DNA of 55,379 bases from SAR202 cluster bacterium (GTDB lineage Bacteria > Chloroflexota > Dehalococcoidia > Lucifugimonadales > GCA-2712585), in NCBI GenBank assembly GCA_016872285.1, contig VGZZ01000013.1, positions 1 to 55,379 of the forward strand, given 5' to 3'. Positions 25,257 through 32,951 of this stretch are shown in pieces. The notes beneath the pieces were generated by a model. That model was not told the origin of the DNA, ran no database searches, and saw only the letters and a list, made by a program, of their open reading frames with translations. Position 1 is the first letter of the stretch, and every line of letters begins with the position of its first letter. Position numbers and translations under genes: made by a program.

Positions 25257-25882
25257 CTAATGTGCCTCTTGAGTTTCAAACTTAGCATGATCTATGAGCA
25301 GGCCAAGTGTAAAAAAGGAGAAGGCTTGTACAAGACACAGCAAGGTCAGCAAAAACATCGCTAGCGAATATAAGATGCCACCAGCCATACTGAAGAAAAG
25401 AAAGGATTTGTAAGTTGAGTACCCTAGAATCGGAAGAACAGCGATACTAATCAGGATCGTGGATACAAAATGGGGTTAATAGCGGTAATTTGGGATCTAA
25501 CATTTTTTCCTTTTAACTTCAACTTAATAATTGGAGGAACAACCAGAGATAAAACGTATAGTGATTCCCACTTGAGTATCGGGTTCCCCTTGTTCATAGC
25601 TTGAATCTCGTACTCTATGTTTCTAGCACGTGTAGCCAACGACATGATGAGATGTGTTTGCGCAATGGTTAAAAATAGGATAACGAATACGAAGATAGGA
25701 ATAATCGTGTAAATAACATCGTACTTAGGATTTTCAAACGCAAAAGCTAGCGCAGAGAGGACAAACACAGCAAATATGCTAAAACGGGGAGAGTATTGCT
25801 CGACATACATCCTAATTTCCGCCCTGACAAATCTGTATTCCTCCACCAATAAGTCAATTACTTTGTCCTCAGAGAGAGCCAT
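25257..25882 (-). pseudogene. Predicted four-segment membrane protein, probably frameshifted
   Basis: The 5' part (ATG 25882 to TGA 25451, 143 aa) is a membrane protein of unknown family. It has two hydrophobic segments, an E-I-Q-A-M-N-K-G-N-P-I loop and a third hydrophobic stretch. Its frame ends at the odd tail I-L-Y-P-R-S. In the -1 frame from a CCCC run (25472-25475 on the + strand as GGGG), 71 further residues follow (P-H-F-V-S-T-I-L-I-S-I-A-V-L-P-I...) with two more hydrophobic segments, stopping at TAG 25257-25259. Adding one C joins A-I-N-P to H-F-V-S-T. GGGAGGGGAA precedes the ATG, so the 5' start is strong. The region is AT-rich (unlike its neighbours). Either a frameshift mutation, a homopolymer sequencing error, or a -1 slip. 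Confidence 0.65.
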
Positions 25883-26039
25883 TTCCCCTCCCTTGAAAAT
25901 ACTACTACCGATTTGGAGTGGCATTATACCAAGGAACCTACATCACCATATCATTCTCAAATTCTTCCAAAGGCCTGAACTGCCGCGATAGGGATTGAAG
26001 CTGAGGTGACCGATTGCATAATCTCACAATGTGCTAAGA

Positions 26040-28181
26040 CTAATGTCTCCTCCCCAACCACCCCGGCGCCCACCAGTTCCACCTGTCCATTATCCGCATC
26101 AGCGCCGGCACCAGAAACGCCCGCACCACCGTCGCGTCCAGGAACACCGCTATCGCCGTCCCCACTCCCAGCGCCTTCACGATGATCACATCCGCCGTCG
26201 CGAAGGCCAGCGCCACCAATACCAGCACCAGCGCCGCGCTGGTTATCACCGGCCCCGTCGCTTCCAGTCCCTCCGCCACGCTCCGCGTGTTGTCCCCCGT
26301 GGCGTCGTACCGCTCCTTCACCCTCGACAGCAAGAATATCTCGTAGTCCATGCTCACACCGAAGAGTATGGCGAACAGTATGATGGGCACCGATGCCTCG
26401 ATGCTCCCCTCCGACGCGAACCCCAGCAGCCCCTCCAAATGCCCCTCCTGGAAGATAAACACCAGCGCCCCGTAGCTGGAGAAGATGCTCATCATGTTCA
26501 TAATCGTCGCCTTCAGCGGCAGGAACACCGACCGGAATAAGACCAGCAGCGCCACGTAGATGGTCACCAGCACAAAGGCCACCGCCATGGGAAAGTCCGC
26601 GTACATCACGTCGATCGAGTCCATCAGGTCCGCCGTCGCCCCGCTTACCAGCAGCGTCGCCCCCGGCCCGGGGTCGATGGCCCGTATGTCCGAGACCAGG
26701 TCCTTCGCCTCCTCCTCCACCGGCGAGTGTCGAAGGTATGCCCGCACGATGGCTGTGTCGCTTCGAGCGAACTGCCGCAGCAGCGTCAGGTCCGGCGTCC
26801 CGCCCGTCGACGACAGGGCGTCCAGCGGGCTCTCCACCCTCGCCACCCTGGGGTCCCGCTCCAGCCTCTCCACCAGCTCTTGCATCCGGCCCAGCAGCTC
26901 CGGCCCCACCGCATCCCCCGAAAACTGCGCTACGATGATCACCGGCGACAGCTCCCCCGACCCTAGCTCCTCCTCCACCACCTCCCACCCCTGCCTCGAC
27001 GGCGACTCCTCCGGCAGCACCGACGCCCACGGCGACCCCAGCTTGACCCCCAGGAACGGTATCCCCAGCGCCACCAGCAGCGCCAGCAGCGGTATCGCCA
27101 CCAGCAAGGGCCGGCGCATCACCCCCAGCGCCAGCGTCCGCCAGTAGCTCCGCCCCTGCTTCCTCGACGCCAGCACCGGCAGCGCGTTGACCCTCGTTCC
27201 CACCACTGCCAGTATCGACGGCAGCAGCGTCAGCGCCGCCAGCATGGACACGGCGATTACCAGCATCCCGCCCACCCCCAGCGACCGCAGCATCATGAAG
27301 TCGAACAGCAGCAGCGACGCCAGCCCCAGTATCGACGTCACCGCCGAGAACACTATCGTCTTTCCCGATGTCGCCACTGCCACTTCTACCGCCTCATCCT
27401 TGGAACGACTCGCCAGCTCCTCTCGAAAACGACTCACCGTCAGCAGCGAGTAGTCCACCGCCAGTCCCAGCCCCAGGAACGACGCAATGTTCAGCGCGAA
27501 AATGGACATGTCGAAGCCCTGGGCCACGAAATACAGCAGCGCCAGCGCCGCCGATACTCCCACCGCGCCCACCACCACCGGTATCACCGCCGCCACTACC
27601 CCTCGAAACACAAACACCAGCGCCACCAGCACCAGCGGCACCGCCAGCATCTCCCCCCGCCGCAGGTCCTCCTCCGACGTGTCGTTTATTTCGGAAAAGA
27701 TGGGTATGCCGCCCGTGGTCCAGACCTTAAGCTCAGTTTCACCCAGCGAATCTTTAAGCCCGGAGATGCGGTCTATGGCCTCGTCAATATCCAGCTCCAG
27801 CCGCACCAGCGCGTAGGTCGTCCGCCCGTCTGCCGATACCATGGAAGGCGTGCCGCCGTCGTAGTAGGTGAGCACGTCCTCAACTTCGCGTCTGTCCCGC
27901 AGCGGCGACAGCGCCTTCTCTACCTCTTCTCTGTACCGCGCATCCGTCGCCGGAAGGCTGTCGCTCTGGAACACCACCGTAAAGCCCGCCTCGGTAGAGT
28001 CGAAGCGGTCCGCTATGATCTGCAGCGCCCGGCGCGACTCCGTGTCCACCTCGCCAAAGCCGCTCTTTAGCGGCTCCGTCACCCGCGCCAGCAGCGGCAG
28101 CGACACCACGAAAGCCGCCACCCACGCGGCGATAATCGCCCATCGATAGCGTACTGTGAATCGCCCCAGTCGTAGAAACAT
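26040..28181 (-). CDS. MMPL family RND-type exporter
   Basis: 713-residue membrane transporter with the MMPL architecture: an N-terminal transmembrane helix, a large extracytoplasmic loop (about 45-195), five or six helices, then a second repeat of loop plus helices. A L-G-L-A-V-D-Y-S-L-L-T-V-S-R motif and its counterpart near the C-terminal (F-G-V-S-M-D-Y-E-I-F-L-L-S-R) occupy the usual TM4/TM10 Asp positions. The start at ATG 28181 has AGGA five bases upstream. An earlier in-frame reading would run through the repeat at 28291-28475 and add non-family residues. Substrate unknown; lipid or drug export by analogy. Confidence 0.88.
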   Translation of the reverse strand: MFLRLGRFTVRYRWAIIAAWVAAFVVSLPLLARVTEPLKSGFGEVDTESRRALQIIADRFDSTEAGFTVVFQSDSLPATDARYREEVEKALSPLRDRREVEDVLTYYDGGTPSMVSADGRTTYALVRLELDIDEAIDRISGLKDSLGETELKVWTTGGIPIFSEINDTSEEDLRRGEMLAVPLVLVALVFVFRGVVAAVIPVVVGAVGVSAALALLYFVAQGFDMSIFALNIASFLGLGLAVDYSLLTVSRFREELASRSKDEAVEVAVATSGKTIVFSAVTSILGLASLLLFDFMMLRSLGVGGMLVIAVSMLAALTLLPSILAVVGTRVNALPVLASRKQGRSYWRTLALGVMRRPLLVAIPLLALLVALGIPFLGVKLGSPWASVLPEESPSRQGWEVVEEELGSGELSPVIIVAQFSGDAVGPELLGRMQELVERLERDPRVARVESPLDALSSTGGTPDLTLLRQFARSDTAIVRAYLRHSPVEEEAKDLVSDIRAIDPGPGATLLVSGATADLMDSIDVMYADFPMAVAFVLVTIYVALLVLFRSVFLPLKATIMNMMSIFSSYGALVFIFQEGHLEGLLGFASEGSIEASVPIILFAILFGVSMDYEIFLLSRVKERYDATGDNTRSVAEGLEATGPVITSAALVLVLVALAFATADVIIVKALGVGTAIAVFLDATVVRAFLVPALMRIMDRWNWWAPGWLGRRH

Positions 28182-28609
28182 AAACGTCCTGCCTATGATA
28201 CCCCCTCCCATCACTCTCGTCGAAATTTGTAATCTAAGTTTGTTCGGTCGCACCACTGTTGTATTAGTAGCCAGGCCACTCTTCATTGCTCCTTCTGGTT
28301 CTCCCCCTTCGGCCTGGAAGGCGAAGGGGGAGTTAGACGCCGTCCTGAGCCTGGTCGAAGGAGGGGGTTGTGGTATTTCTTTTTTCTTTCCCCTTCTTCC
28401 AGCGTGAGGCGCCGTCCCGAGTATCCCCCGAGGGAAAGAAGGGGACAAAGGGGATGAAGGTATCTCGACTGAGAACAGGAATGTGATGTGGATCACACGT
28501 CTTGAGGAGGAGTGGTTCGGGATGGGAATGATGAGGCCCCATAGCCACCGTTCTTCCTGCCCCCACACCCTAATGCTATACTTCCACCAGCCTCATCAGG
28601 AGCCGAATA
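28182..28609. other. Divergent intergenic region holding a composite repeat
   Basis: No supportable gene. It contains the two-hairpin repeat at 28291-28475; the rest is the shared upstream region of the MMPL gene (-) and the CoA-ester lyase gene (+). Confidence 0.6.
28291..28475. repeat. Two-hairpin composite repeat with inserted tips
   Basis: Starts CCTTCTGGTTC. The first hairpin is CTCCCCCTTCG / CGAAGGGGGAG. GTTAGACGCCGTCCTGAGCC continues into TGGTCGAAGGAGGGGGTTGTGG. The second hairpin, CCCCTTCTT / AAGAAGGGG, has an inserted tip ending in CCCGAGTATCCCCCGAGGGA. The tail is TCTCGACTGAGAAC. Confidence 0.8.
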
Positions 28610-29488
28610 GTGGAACTTCTCCGCAGCCTCCAGTTCATCCCCGGCAACCGCCGCGACATGCTCGAAAAAGGGCGCGCCTTTGCCGCAGACGCCCTCATCG
28701 CCGACCTCGAAGACTCGGTCCCCCCAGCCGAAAAAACCGCCGCCCGCGACCTCGTGAAATCCACCGTCCCTGGCCTCTGGACTCAAGGCCAAAAAGTCAT
28801 CGTTCGAGTCAACTCTCTGGACACGGGCCTTACCTGGGAGGAGCTCCAAGCTGTTGTCGGCCCTTACCTCTGGGGCATAAGCCTCGGAAAAGTCACTTCG
28901 CCCTGGCACGTCCAGGAGTGCGGCCGAATGCTGGAGGCCCTGGAACGCCGCGCCGGCATGGAGGCTGGCAAGGTCAAAATCATCCCTTGGGTGGAAAGCG
29001 CCCGCGCCGTCCTCAACGCCCTTGCCATCGCCGAAGCCTCCCCGCGAGTTGCCGCCCTGGCCTTCGGCGCCGAGGACTTCACCAACGACATGGGCATCGT
29101 CCGCACCGACGAGGGCCAGGAGGTGCAGCAAGCCCGCGGCTTCGTCGCCATGGCCGCCCGCGCCGCCGGCATTCCCGCCCTCGACTCCCCCTACGTCAAG
29201 TTCCGCGACCCCGAGGGCCTCCGCCGAGAATCTGAAACCGCCGCCAAAATGGGATTCAAGGGCAAGTTCTCCATCCATCCCGCCCAGATCGATGTCATCA
29301 ACCAGGTCTTCTCCCCCAAGCAAGAGGACATCGATTACGCCCGCCGCGTCGTCAAAGCCTGGGAGGAGTCGGAAGCCCAGGGCCGCGGCTCCCTATCCCT
29401 CGATGGCAAGATGGTGGACGTGCCCGTAGTCAAACGCGCCCGCAACCTCCTCACCCTGGTTGAACAAATGGAAAAGCTGAAGCGGTAG
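28610..29488 (+). CDS. HpcH/HpaI-type CoA-ester lyase (citrate/malyl-CoA lyase beta-like)
   Basis: 292-residue TIM-barrel C-C lyase of the citrate lyase beta/malyl-CoA lyase type. Landmarks are R-S-L-Q-F-I-P-G-N-R at the N-terminus, A-L-I-A-D-L-E-D-S-V-P near 28-38 with its acidic metal-site residues, V-E-S-A-R-A-V near 127, A-L-A-F-G-A-E-D-F near 147-155, and the S-I-H-P-A-Q-I near 222. The start is GTG with AGGAG seven bases upstream. No CoA transferase or dehydratase is adjacent, so the substrate (citryl-, malyl- or methylmalyl-CoA) is unknown. Confidence 0.88.
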   Translation: MELLRSLQFIPGNRRDMLEKGRAFAADALIADLEDSVPPAEKTAARDLVKSTVPGLWTQGQKVIVRVNSLDTGLTWEELQAVVGPYLWGISLGKVTSPWHVQECGRMLEALERRAGMEAGKVKIIPWVESARAVLNALAIAEASPRVAALAFGAEDFTNDMGIVRTDEGQEVQQARGFVAMAARAAGIPALDSPYVKFRDPEGLRRESETAAKMGFKGKFSIHPAQIDVINQVFSPKQEDIDYARRVVKAWEESEAQGRGSLSLDGKMVDVPVVKRARNLLTLVEQMEKLKR

Positions 29489-29550
29489 ACATCTTAATGT
29501 TGACCCCAGCTTCATACTCCGCGCTAGAATCCAGGGGAACTTGGGGCTAT

Positions 29551-29713
29551 TCTTCTGGTTCTCCCTCTTCTCCTATTGTCCAAGGAGAAGAGGGAGTTAG
29601 ACGCCGTCCTGAGCCTGGTCGAAGGAGGGTGATGAGGTGAGCCTTATTTCTCTTCCCCTTCCAGCAGGCTGTACTCAGTCCCGATGCAGTCGGGAAAGGG
29701 GCCAGGGGATGGT
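29551..29713. repeat. Two-hairpin composite repeat, copy with inserted tips
   Basis: First hairpin CTCCCTCTTCTCC / GGAGAAGAGGGAG, then GTTAGACGCCGTCCTGAGCC and TGGTCGAAGGAGGG. The second hairpin CTTCCCCTTCC / GGAAAGGGGCC carries an inserted tip containing GTACTCAGTCCCGA and TCGGGA. Lies between the CoA-lyase gene and folB. Confidence 0.8.
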
Positions 29714-29760
29714 GTCCCGCATAGAATTACGCTTGTTGTCTATAGCCTAGGGAGGAACTA

Positions 29761-30159
29761 ATGCCCCTCTCCAAACAGCCCGACCATATCCTCCTGGAAG
29801 GCATGCAATTCTACGCCTACCACGGCCGCAACCAGGAGGAGCGCACCCTCGGCCAGCCCTTTGTTGTCGACCTCGAGGCCGAAATGGACCTCCGCCGCGC
29901 CGGTGACTCCGATGACATCAAGGACACCGTCAACTACACCAACCTCTACCACATGGTCCGCGAAGTCCTGGAAGGCCCGCCACGCAATCTCCTCGAGTCC
30001 CTCGCCGAAGCCATAGCCCAGGCGGTGCTGGAACTCCACCCCGTCGCCGCCGTCCGGGTGCGCATCAAAAAGACCAAGCCCCCCATTAAAGGCGCCATCC
30101 TCGCCTCCGCCGGCGTCGAGGTCTATCGAGCCCGCTCATCCCGCGAGCCTCGCCGCTAG
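29761..30159 (+). CDS. folB: Dihydroneopterin aldolase
   Basis: 132-residue aldolase that converts 7,8-dihydroneopterin to 6-hydroxymethyl-7,8-dihydropterin in folate synthesis. The family pattern is visible: I-L-L-E-G-M-Q-F-Y-A-Y-H-G near 10-22, the E-E-R pair with G-Q-P-F-V-V-D-L-E near 26-39, V-N-Y-T-N-L-Y near 59, and the basic K-K-T-K-P-P-I loop near 100-108. The length is normal (family about 120). The neighbouring chrA begins five bases downstream, so the two may be cotranscribed, but there is no folate-gene partner here. Confidence 0.9.
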   Translation: MPLSKQPDHILLEGMQFYAYHGRNQEERTLGQPFVVDLEAEMDLRRAGDSDDIKDTVNYTNLYHMVREVLEGPPRNLLESLAEAIAQAVLELHPVAAVRVRIKKTKPPIKGAILASAGVEVYRARSSREPRR

Positions 30160-30164
30160 TAGGC

Positions 30165-31364
30165 ATGGCTTCGATCGATTCAACGGGCGACTCCCCTGAT
30201 GCAAAACCCAAAAGCAGTCCCATAGCAGAGGTCTTTCGCCTCTTCCTAAAGCTCGGCCTCATCGGTTTCGGCGGCCCCGCCGCCCACATCGCTATGATGC
30301 GCGACGAGGTGGTCCAACGGCGCCGCTGGCTCAACGACCAGGAGTTCCTGGACATGGTCGGCGCCACCAACGTCATCCCCGGCCCCAACTCCACCGAAAT
30401 GGCTATCCATCTTGGTCACCGGCGCGCTGGATGGCGGGGCCTCATCGTCGGCGGCGCCTGCTTCATCATCCCAGCCATGCTCATCGTCCTCGCCATCGCC
30501 ATCCTCTACGTCGAGTACGGCGAGACCGTCAAGGCCGACTGGCTCCTCTACGGCATTAAGCCTGTAATCATCGCTGTAATTCTCCAAGCGTTGCTAGCCC
30601 TCGGCCGGCGGGCGATTAAAGGGCCTGTCCTCGCCGTCATCGTCGCCGCCGTCATCGCCCTCTACCTCATCGGCATTAACGAACTGCTGCTGCTCTTCGC
30701 GGGAGCGGCCCTGTATCTGTTGATAAAACAAGGTTTCAAAGTCTGGAAAGAGCGCACCAACGGAATTGCCCTGCTCCCCCTCATCGCCTCCGTGCCCCCC
30801 GCCTTCGGCGCCGCCACCGTCCCCGGCTTCAGCATGACCACCCTTTTCCTCACCTTCCTCAAAATCGGCGCCGTCCTCTACGGCAGCGGCTATGTCCTCC
30901 TCGCCTTCCTCCACGGCGATTTCGTCGACCGGTTAGGCTGGCTCACCGAGCAGCAACTCCTCGACGCCATCGCCGTCGGCCAGTTCACCCCCGGCCCCGT
31001 CTTCACCACCGCTACTTTTGTCGGATACCTCGTCGGTGGCTGGCCCGCCGCCCTGGTGGCCACCGTCGCAATCTTCCTGCCGGCCTTCGTCTTCGTCTTC
31101 TTCCTCAGCCGAATCCTCCCCATCGTCCGGCGCTCCCCCACCGCCGGCCTCCTCCTAGACGGCATCAACGCCACCTCGCTAGCCATCATGGCCGGCGTCA
31201 CCTGGCAACTAGGCCGCGCCTCCGTCATCGACTGGTTTACCATCCTTCTCGGCCTCGCCAGCCTCCTCGCCGTCTTCCGGCTCAAAGTCAACTCAGCCTG
31301 GATAGTCCTCGGCGGCGGCCTCGCCGGCCTGGCTTACAAAGGCGTAACTCAAGGGTTTAACTAA
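30165..31364 (+). CDS. chrA: Chromate transporter, long-chain (two CHR domains)
   Basis: 399-residue CHR transporter that expels chromate. Two homologous halves are seen, each with G-F-G-G-P or equivalent followed by a long amphipathic helix: the first near 33-60 (G-F-G-G-P-A-A-H-I), V-I-P-G-P-N-S-T-E near 70; the second near 225-280 with T-P-G-P-V-F-T-T. About ten hydrophobic segments. It starts five bases after folB. The gene gives no resistance phenotype on its own evidence; the transported anion is inferred from family. Confidence 0.9.
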   Translation: MASIDSTGDSPDAKPKSSPIAEVFRLFLKLGLIGFGGPAAHIAMMRDEVVQRRRWLNDQEFLDMVGATNVIPGPNSTEMAIHLGHRRAGWRGLIVGGACFIIPAMLIVLAIAILYVEYGETVKADWLLYGIKPVIIAVILQALLALGRRAIKGPVLAVIVAAVIALYLIGINELLLLFAGAALYLLIKQGFKVWKERTNGIALLPLIASVPPAFGAATVPGFSMTTLFLTFLKIGAVLYGSGYVLLAFLHGDFVDRLGWLTEQQLLDAIAVGQFTPGPVFTTATFVGYLVGGWPAALVATVAIFLPAFVFVFFLSRILPIVRRSPTAGLLLDGINATSLAIMAGVTWQLGRASVIDWFTILLGLASLLAVFRLKVNSAWIVLGGGLAGLAYKGVTQGFN

Positions 31365-31475
31365 GCATAGTGGACTCCAAAGCCAATAGCATACCTATGG
31401 CGTTCTCCCTTCTCAGGAGAGTCCAGAGAGGGCGAAGTCCTCTTTGGCGGGGGAACTGGGGGTGCCCCCCAGCAA

Positions 31476-31516
31476 TTTCTTCCCCTTCCAGAAAAGGAAG
31501 GGGATAAAGGGGATGG
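31476..31516. repeat. Palindromic repeat fragment
   Basis: TTCCCCTTCC / GGAAGGGGATAAAGGGGATGG. This is the second hairpin only of the composite family, as seen at 51549-51660. Confidence 0.7.
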
Positions 31517-31585
31517 CTCGTTGGTCTGTGGAATCGACAGGCTAATAGAGAACGACTTTTGCTTGAAACCAATTAGGAGAAACCC

Positions 31586-31945
31586 ATGATCTACGGCATC
31601 ATCGGCATAACCCTCTGGACCGATAACCTCCACCGCCTCAAGGCCTTCTATAAAGACACCCTCCGTCTCCCCCTCCACTCCGACCACGGTGACTTCGTCG
31701 TCTTCAGATGGGGCGACATGCGCCTCAACCTCGGTCTTCACAGTCGAGTCCACGGCCCTTCCAAAGACCCCTACCGCACCATGGTCCACTTCGGCGTCAA
31801 AGATATCCACTCGGAATACGAGCGCCTAAAAGCCGCCGGTGTAGAGTTCATTCGAGTGCCGGAGCGTGAGGACTGGGGCGGCTGGGTCGCCACGTTTAAG
31901 GACCCAGACGGCAACGTGTTGCAGATGTTGGAGCTGCCTAAGTAG
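31586..31945 (+). CDS. VOC (glyoxalase/bleomycin-resistance-like) family protein
   Basis: 119-residue VOC-fold protein. Both halves of the paired beta-alpha-beta-beta-beta unit are visible: G-I-I-G-I-T-L-W-T-D-N near the start, then H-F-G-V-K-D-I near 68, and the C-terminal F-K-D-P-D-G-N-V-L-Q-M-L-E. AGGAGAAA precedes the ATG. The metal-binding Glu of the C-terminal half is plausible in L-Q-M-L-E. Activity unknown. The degraded antitoxin remnant starts immediately downstream on the other strand. Confidence 0.85.
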   Translation: MIYGIIGITLWTDNLHRLKAFYKDTLRLPLHSDHGDFVVFRWGDMRLNLGLHSRVHGPSKDPYRTMVHFGVKDIHSEYERLKAAGVEFIRVPEREDWGGWVATFKDPDGNVLQMLELPK

Positions 31946-32125
31946 CCCGACCCTGATCTTTTCCTTGAGAGTCTGAGCCGTACATAGACTCCTCTATCTC
32001 CGTGGCCTGCTCCTCTAGCATCTCCTGTTTCAGCTCTTCCCAATCACCACCTAGGTCAATGTTTGCATTTATATCCGATTTGCAGCTTCAATCCGCTTTT
32101 TCCTGTCACGCAATGTATCTTCCAT
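31938..32125 (-). pseudogene. Degraded antitoxin relic, frameshifted
   Basis: On the - strand, a stretch reads M-E-D-T-L-R-D-R-K-K-R-I-E-A-A-N-R-I and then shifts by one base to continue N-A-N-I-D-L-G-G-D-W-E-E-L-K-Q-E-M-L-E-E...I-E-E-S-M-Y, ending at TAG 31938-31940. The last part closely follows the C-terminus of the intact antitoxin at 32615 (I-D-F-G-G-D-W-D-V-V-K-K-Q-I-I-E-E...I-E-E-S-L-E). The N-terminal DNA-binding half is absent. It looks like the remains of a second antitoxin of the same family, left downstream of the toxin gene. Confidence 0.6.
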
Positions 32126-32164
32126 GTTTAGACTCTACGTTTGTGATCTCATTAGAATAGTAAT

Positions 32165-32182
32165 ATCCTGCAAACGCAGGAT
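32165..32182. other. Short hairpin between toxin gene and antitoxin relic
   Basis: ATCCTGC, four bases (AAAC), then GCAGGAT. Perfect 7-bp stem; no T-run. Possible weak terminator for the toxin gene. Confidence 0.35.
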
Positions 32183-32198
32183 CTGCTAGCTCAGAAAT

Positions 32199-32618
32199 CT
32201 ACAACGACGACGCCACTTCCAGTGGGTTGAAACGCCTTAATCCTTCGATGCCATCAAAAGCCTTGTCCGCGCTAATGATGCCGTCCATGCCATTAACAAT
32301 CGCCACTGCGGCATGAATGGCATCTCGAGATTGTAGACGAGGATATCTCTCAAAAAGGTGTATCGCTAACGATACCTCGCTTGTGGTAACAGGTACTACA
32401 GACCCAAACATTCCAAGAAGCTTTTCAGCTATCTCAATTCCAAATTTCTTCTGATGGCGGTAGTCAAATACATATAAGATTTCCTGTATTGTCTCTGCAT
32501 CTATTGCGTAACCGTCCGTATTTTCTAGCGAATGCTCGATTATCTTTAGGCTTGGCTCTCTTAAGGGATGATCTAGGCCTACCGCGTAGATCACCATATT
32601 GGCATCAATGAGTTTCAT
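32199..32618 (-). CDS. PIN-domain ribonuclease toxin (VapC-like)
   Basis: 139-residue PIN-domain protein. Acidic active-site positions are visible: Asp near residue 5 (L-I-D-A-N-M-V-I-Y), Glu near 45 (E-T-I-Q-E-I-L), Asp in Q-S-R-D-A-I-H-A near 99, and Asp in I-S-A-D-K-A-F-D near 117. PIN toxins cleave RNA when their antitoxin is lost. The start overlaps the antitoxin's stop by 4 bases (ATGA), so the pair is translationally coupled. Confidence 0.85.
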   Translation of the reverse strand: MKLIDANMVIYAVGLDHPLREPSLKIIEHSLENTDGYAIDAETIQEILYVFDYRHQKKFGIEIAEKLLGMFGSVVPVTTSEVSLAIHLFERYPRLQSRDAIHAAVAIVNGMDGIISADKAFDGIEGLRRFNPLEVASSL

Positions 32619-32893
32619 TTATTGTAATTCTCCAGCGACTCCTCAATCTGCCTAACTCGTTCCTCAATGATTTGCTTCTTAACCACATCCCAATCCCCGC
32701 CAAAGTCAATTTTCTGGCTTGCCAACCACTTCACCGCCTCCCGCCTTTTCTCCAAGTCCGCCTCCAGGTACGTCTTCTCCACCGCCTCCCGGATCAGCTT
32801 CCCCACCGAAGTCTTCCGCCGGCGCGCTATCTCTTCGAGATATGAGAATTTAGATGGTTCAAATAGCACTTCCACCCGTTTTTTCAAAGCCAT
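32615..32893 (-). CDS. VapB-like ribbon-helix-helix antitoxin
   Basis: 92-residue antitoxin partner of the PIN toxin. The N-terminal about 45 residues give a ribbon-helix-helix pattern (R-V-E-V-L-F-E strand, then L-E-E-I-A-R-R-R-K-T-S-V-G-K-L-I-R-E-A-V). The acidic, charged C-terminus (from about 60) is the toxin-binding part. GGAGA precedes the ATG. A perfect inverted repeat overlaps the presumed transcription start, as expected for autoregulation. Base composition is AT-rich against neighbours. Confidence 0.82.
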   Translation of the reverse strand: MALKKRVEVLFEPSKFSYLEEIARRRKTSVGKLIREAVEKTYLEADLEKRREAVKWLASQKIDFGGDWDVVKKQIIEERVRQIEESLENYNK

Positions 32894-32901
32894 GTTGCTC
32901 T

Positions 32902-32928
32902 CCGTATAACGTATATACGGTGATTATA
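32902..32928 (-). promoter_or_regulatory. Toxin-antitoxin promoter with inverted-repeat operator
   Basis: On the - strand, TATAAT (32923-32928), a consensus -10, is followed a few bases later by the inverted repeat CCGTATA-5 bases-TATACGG (32902-32920). The start codon at 32893 is just beyond. A symmetric operator over the start site fits autorepression by the antitoxin. The -35 is weak. Confidence 0.7.
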
Positions 32929-32951
32929 GTACACCTGCCAAACCCCAACCC

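Noticed and set aside
28182-28568. Longer N-terminus for the MMPL exporter
   Set aside because: It would run through the composite repeat at 28291-28475 and yields no recognisable domain; the ATG at 28181 has a ribosome site and a normal family start.
32165-32182. Insertion or attachment site at the toxin's end
   Set aside because: A short perfect hairpin is there, but no matching copy or target duplication was found.
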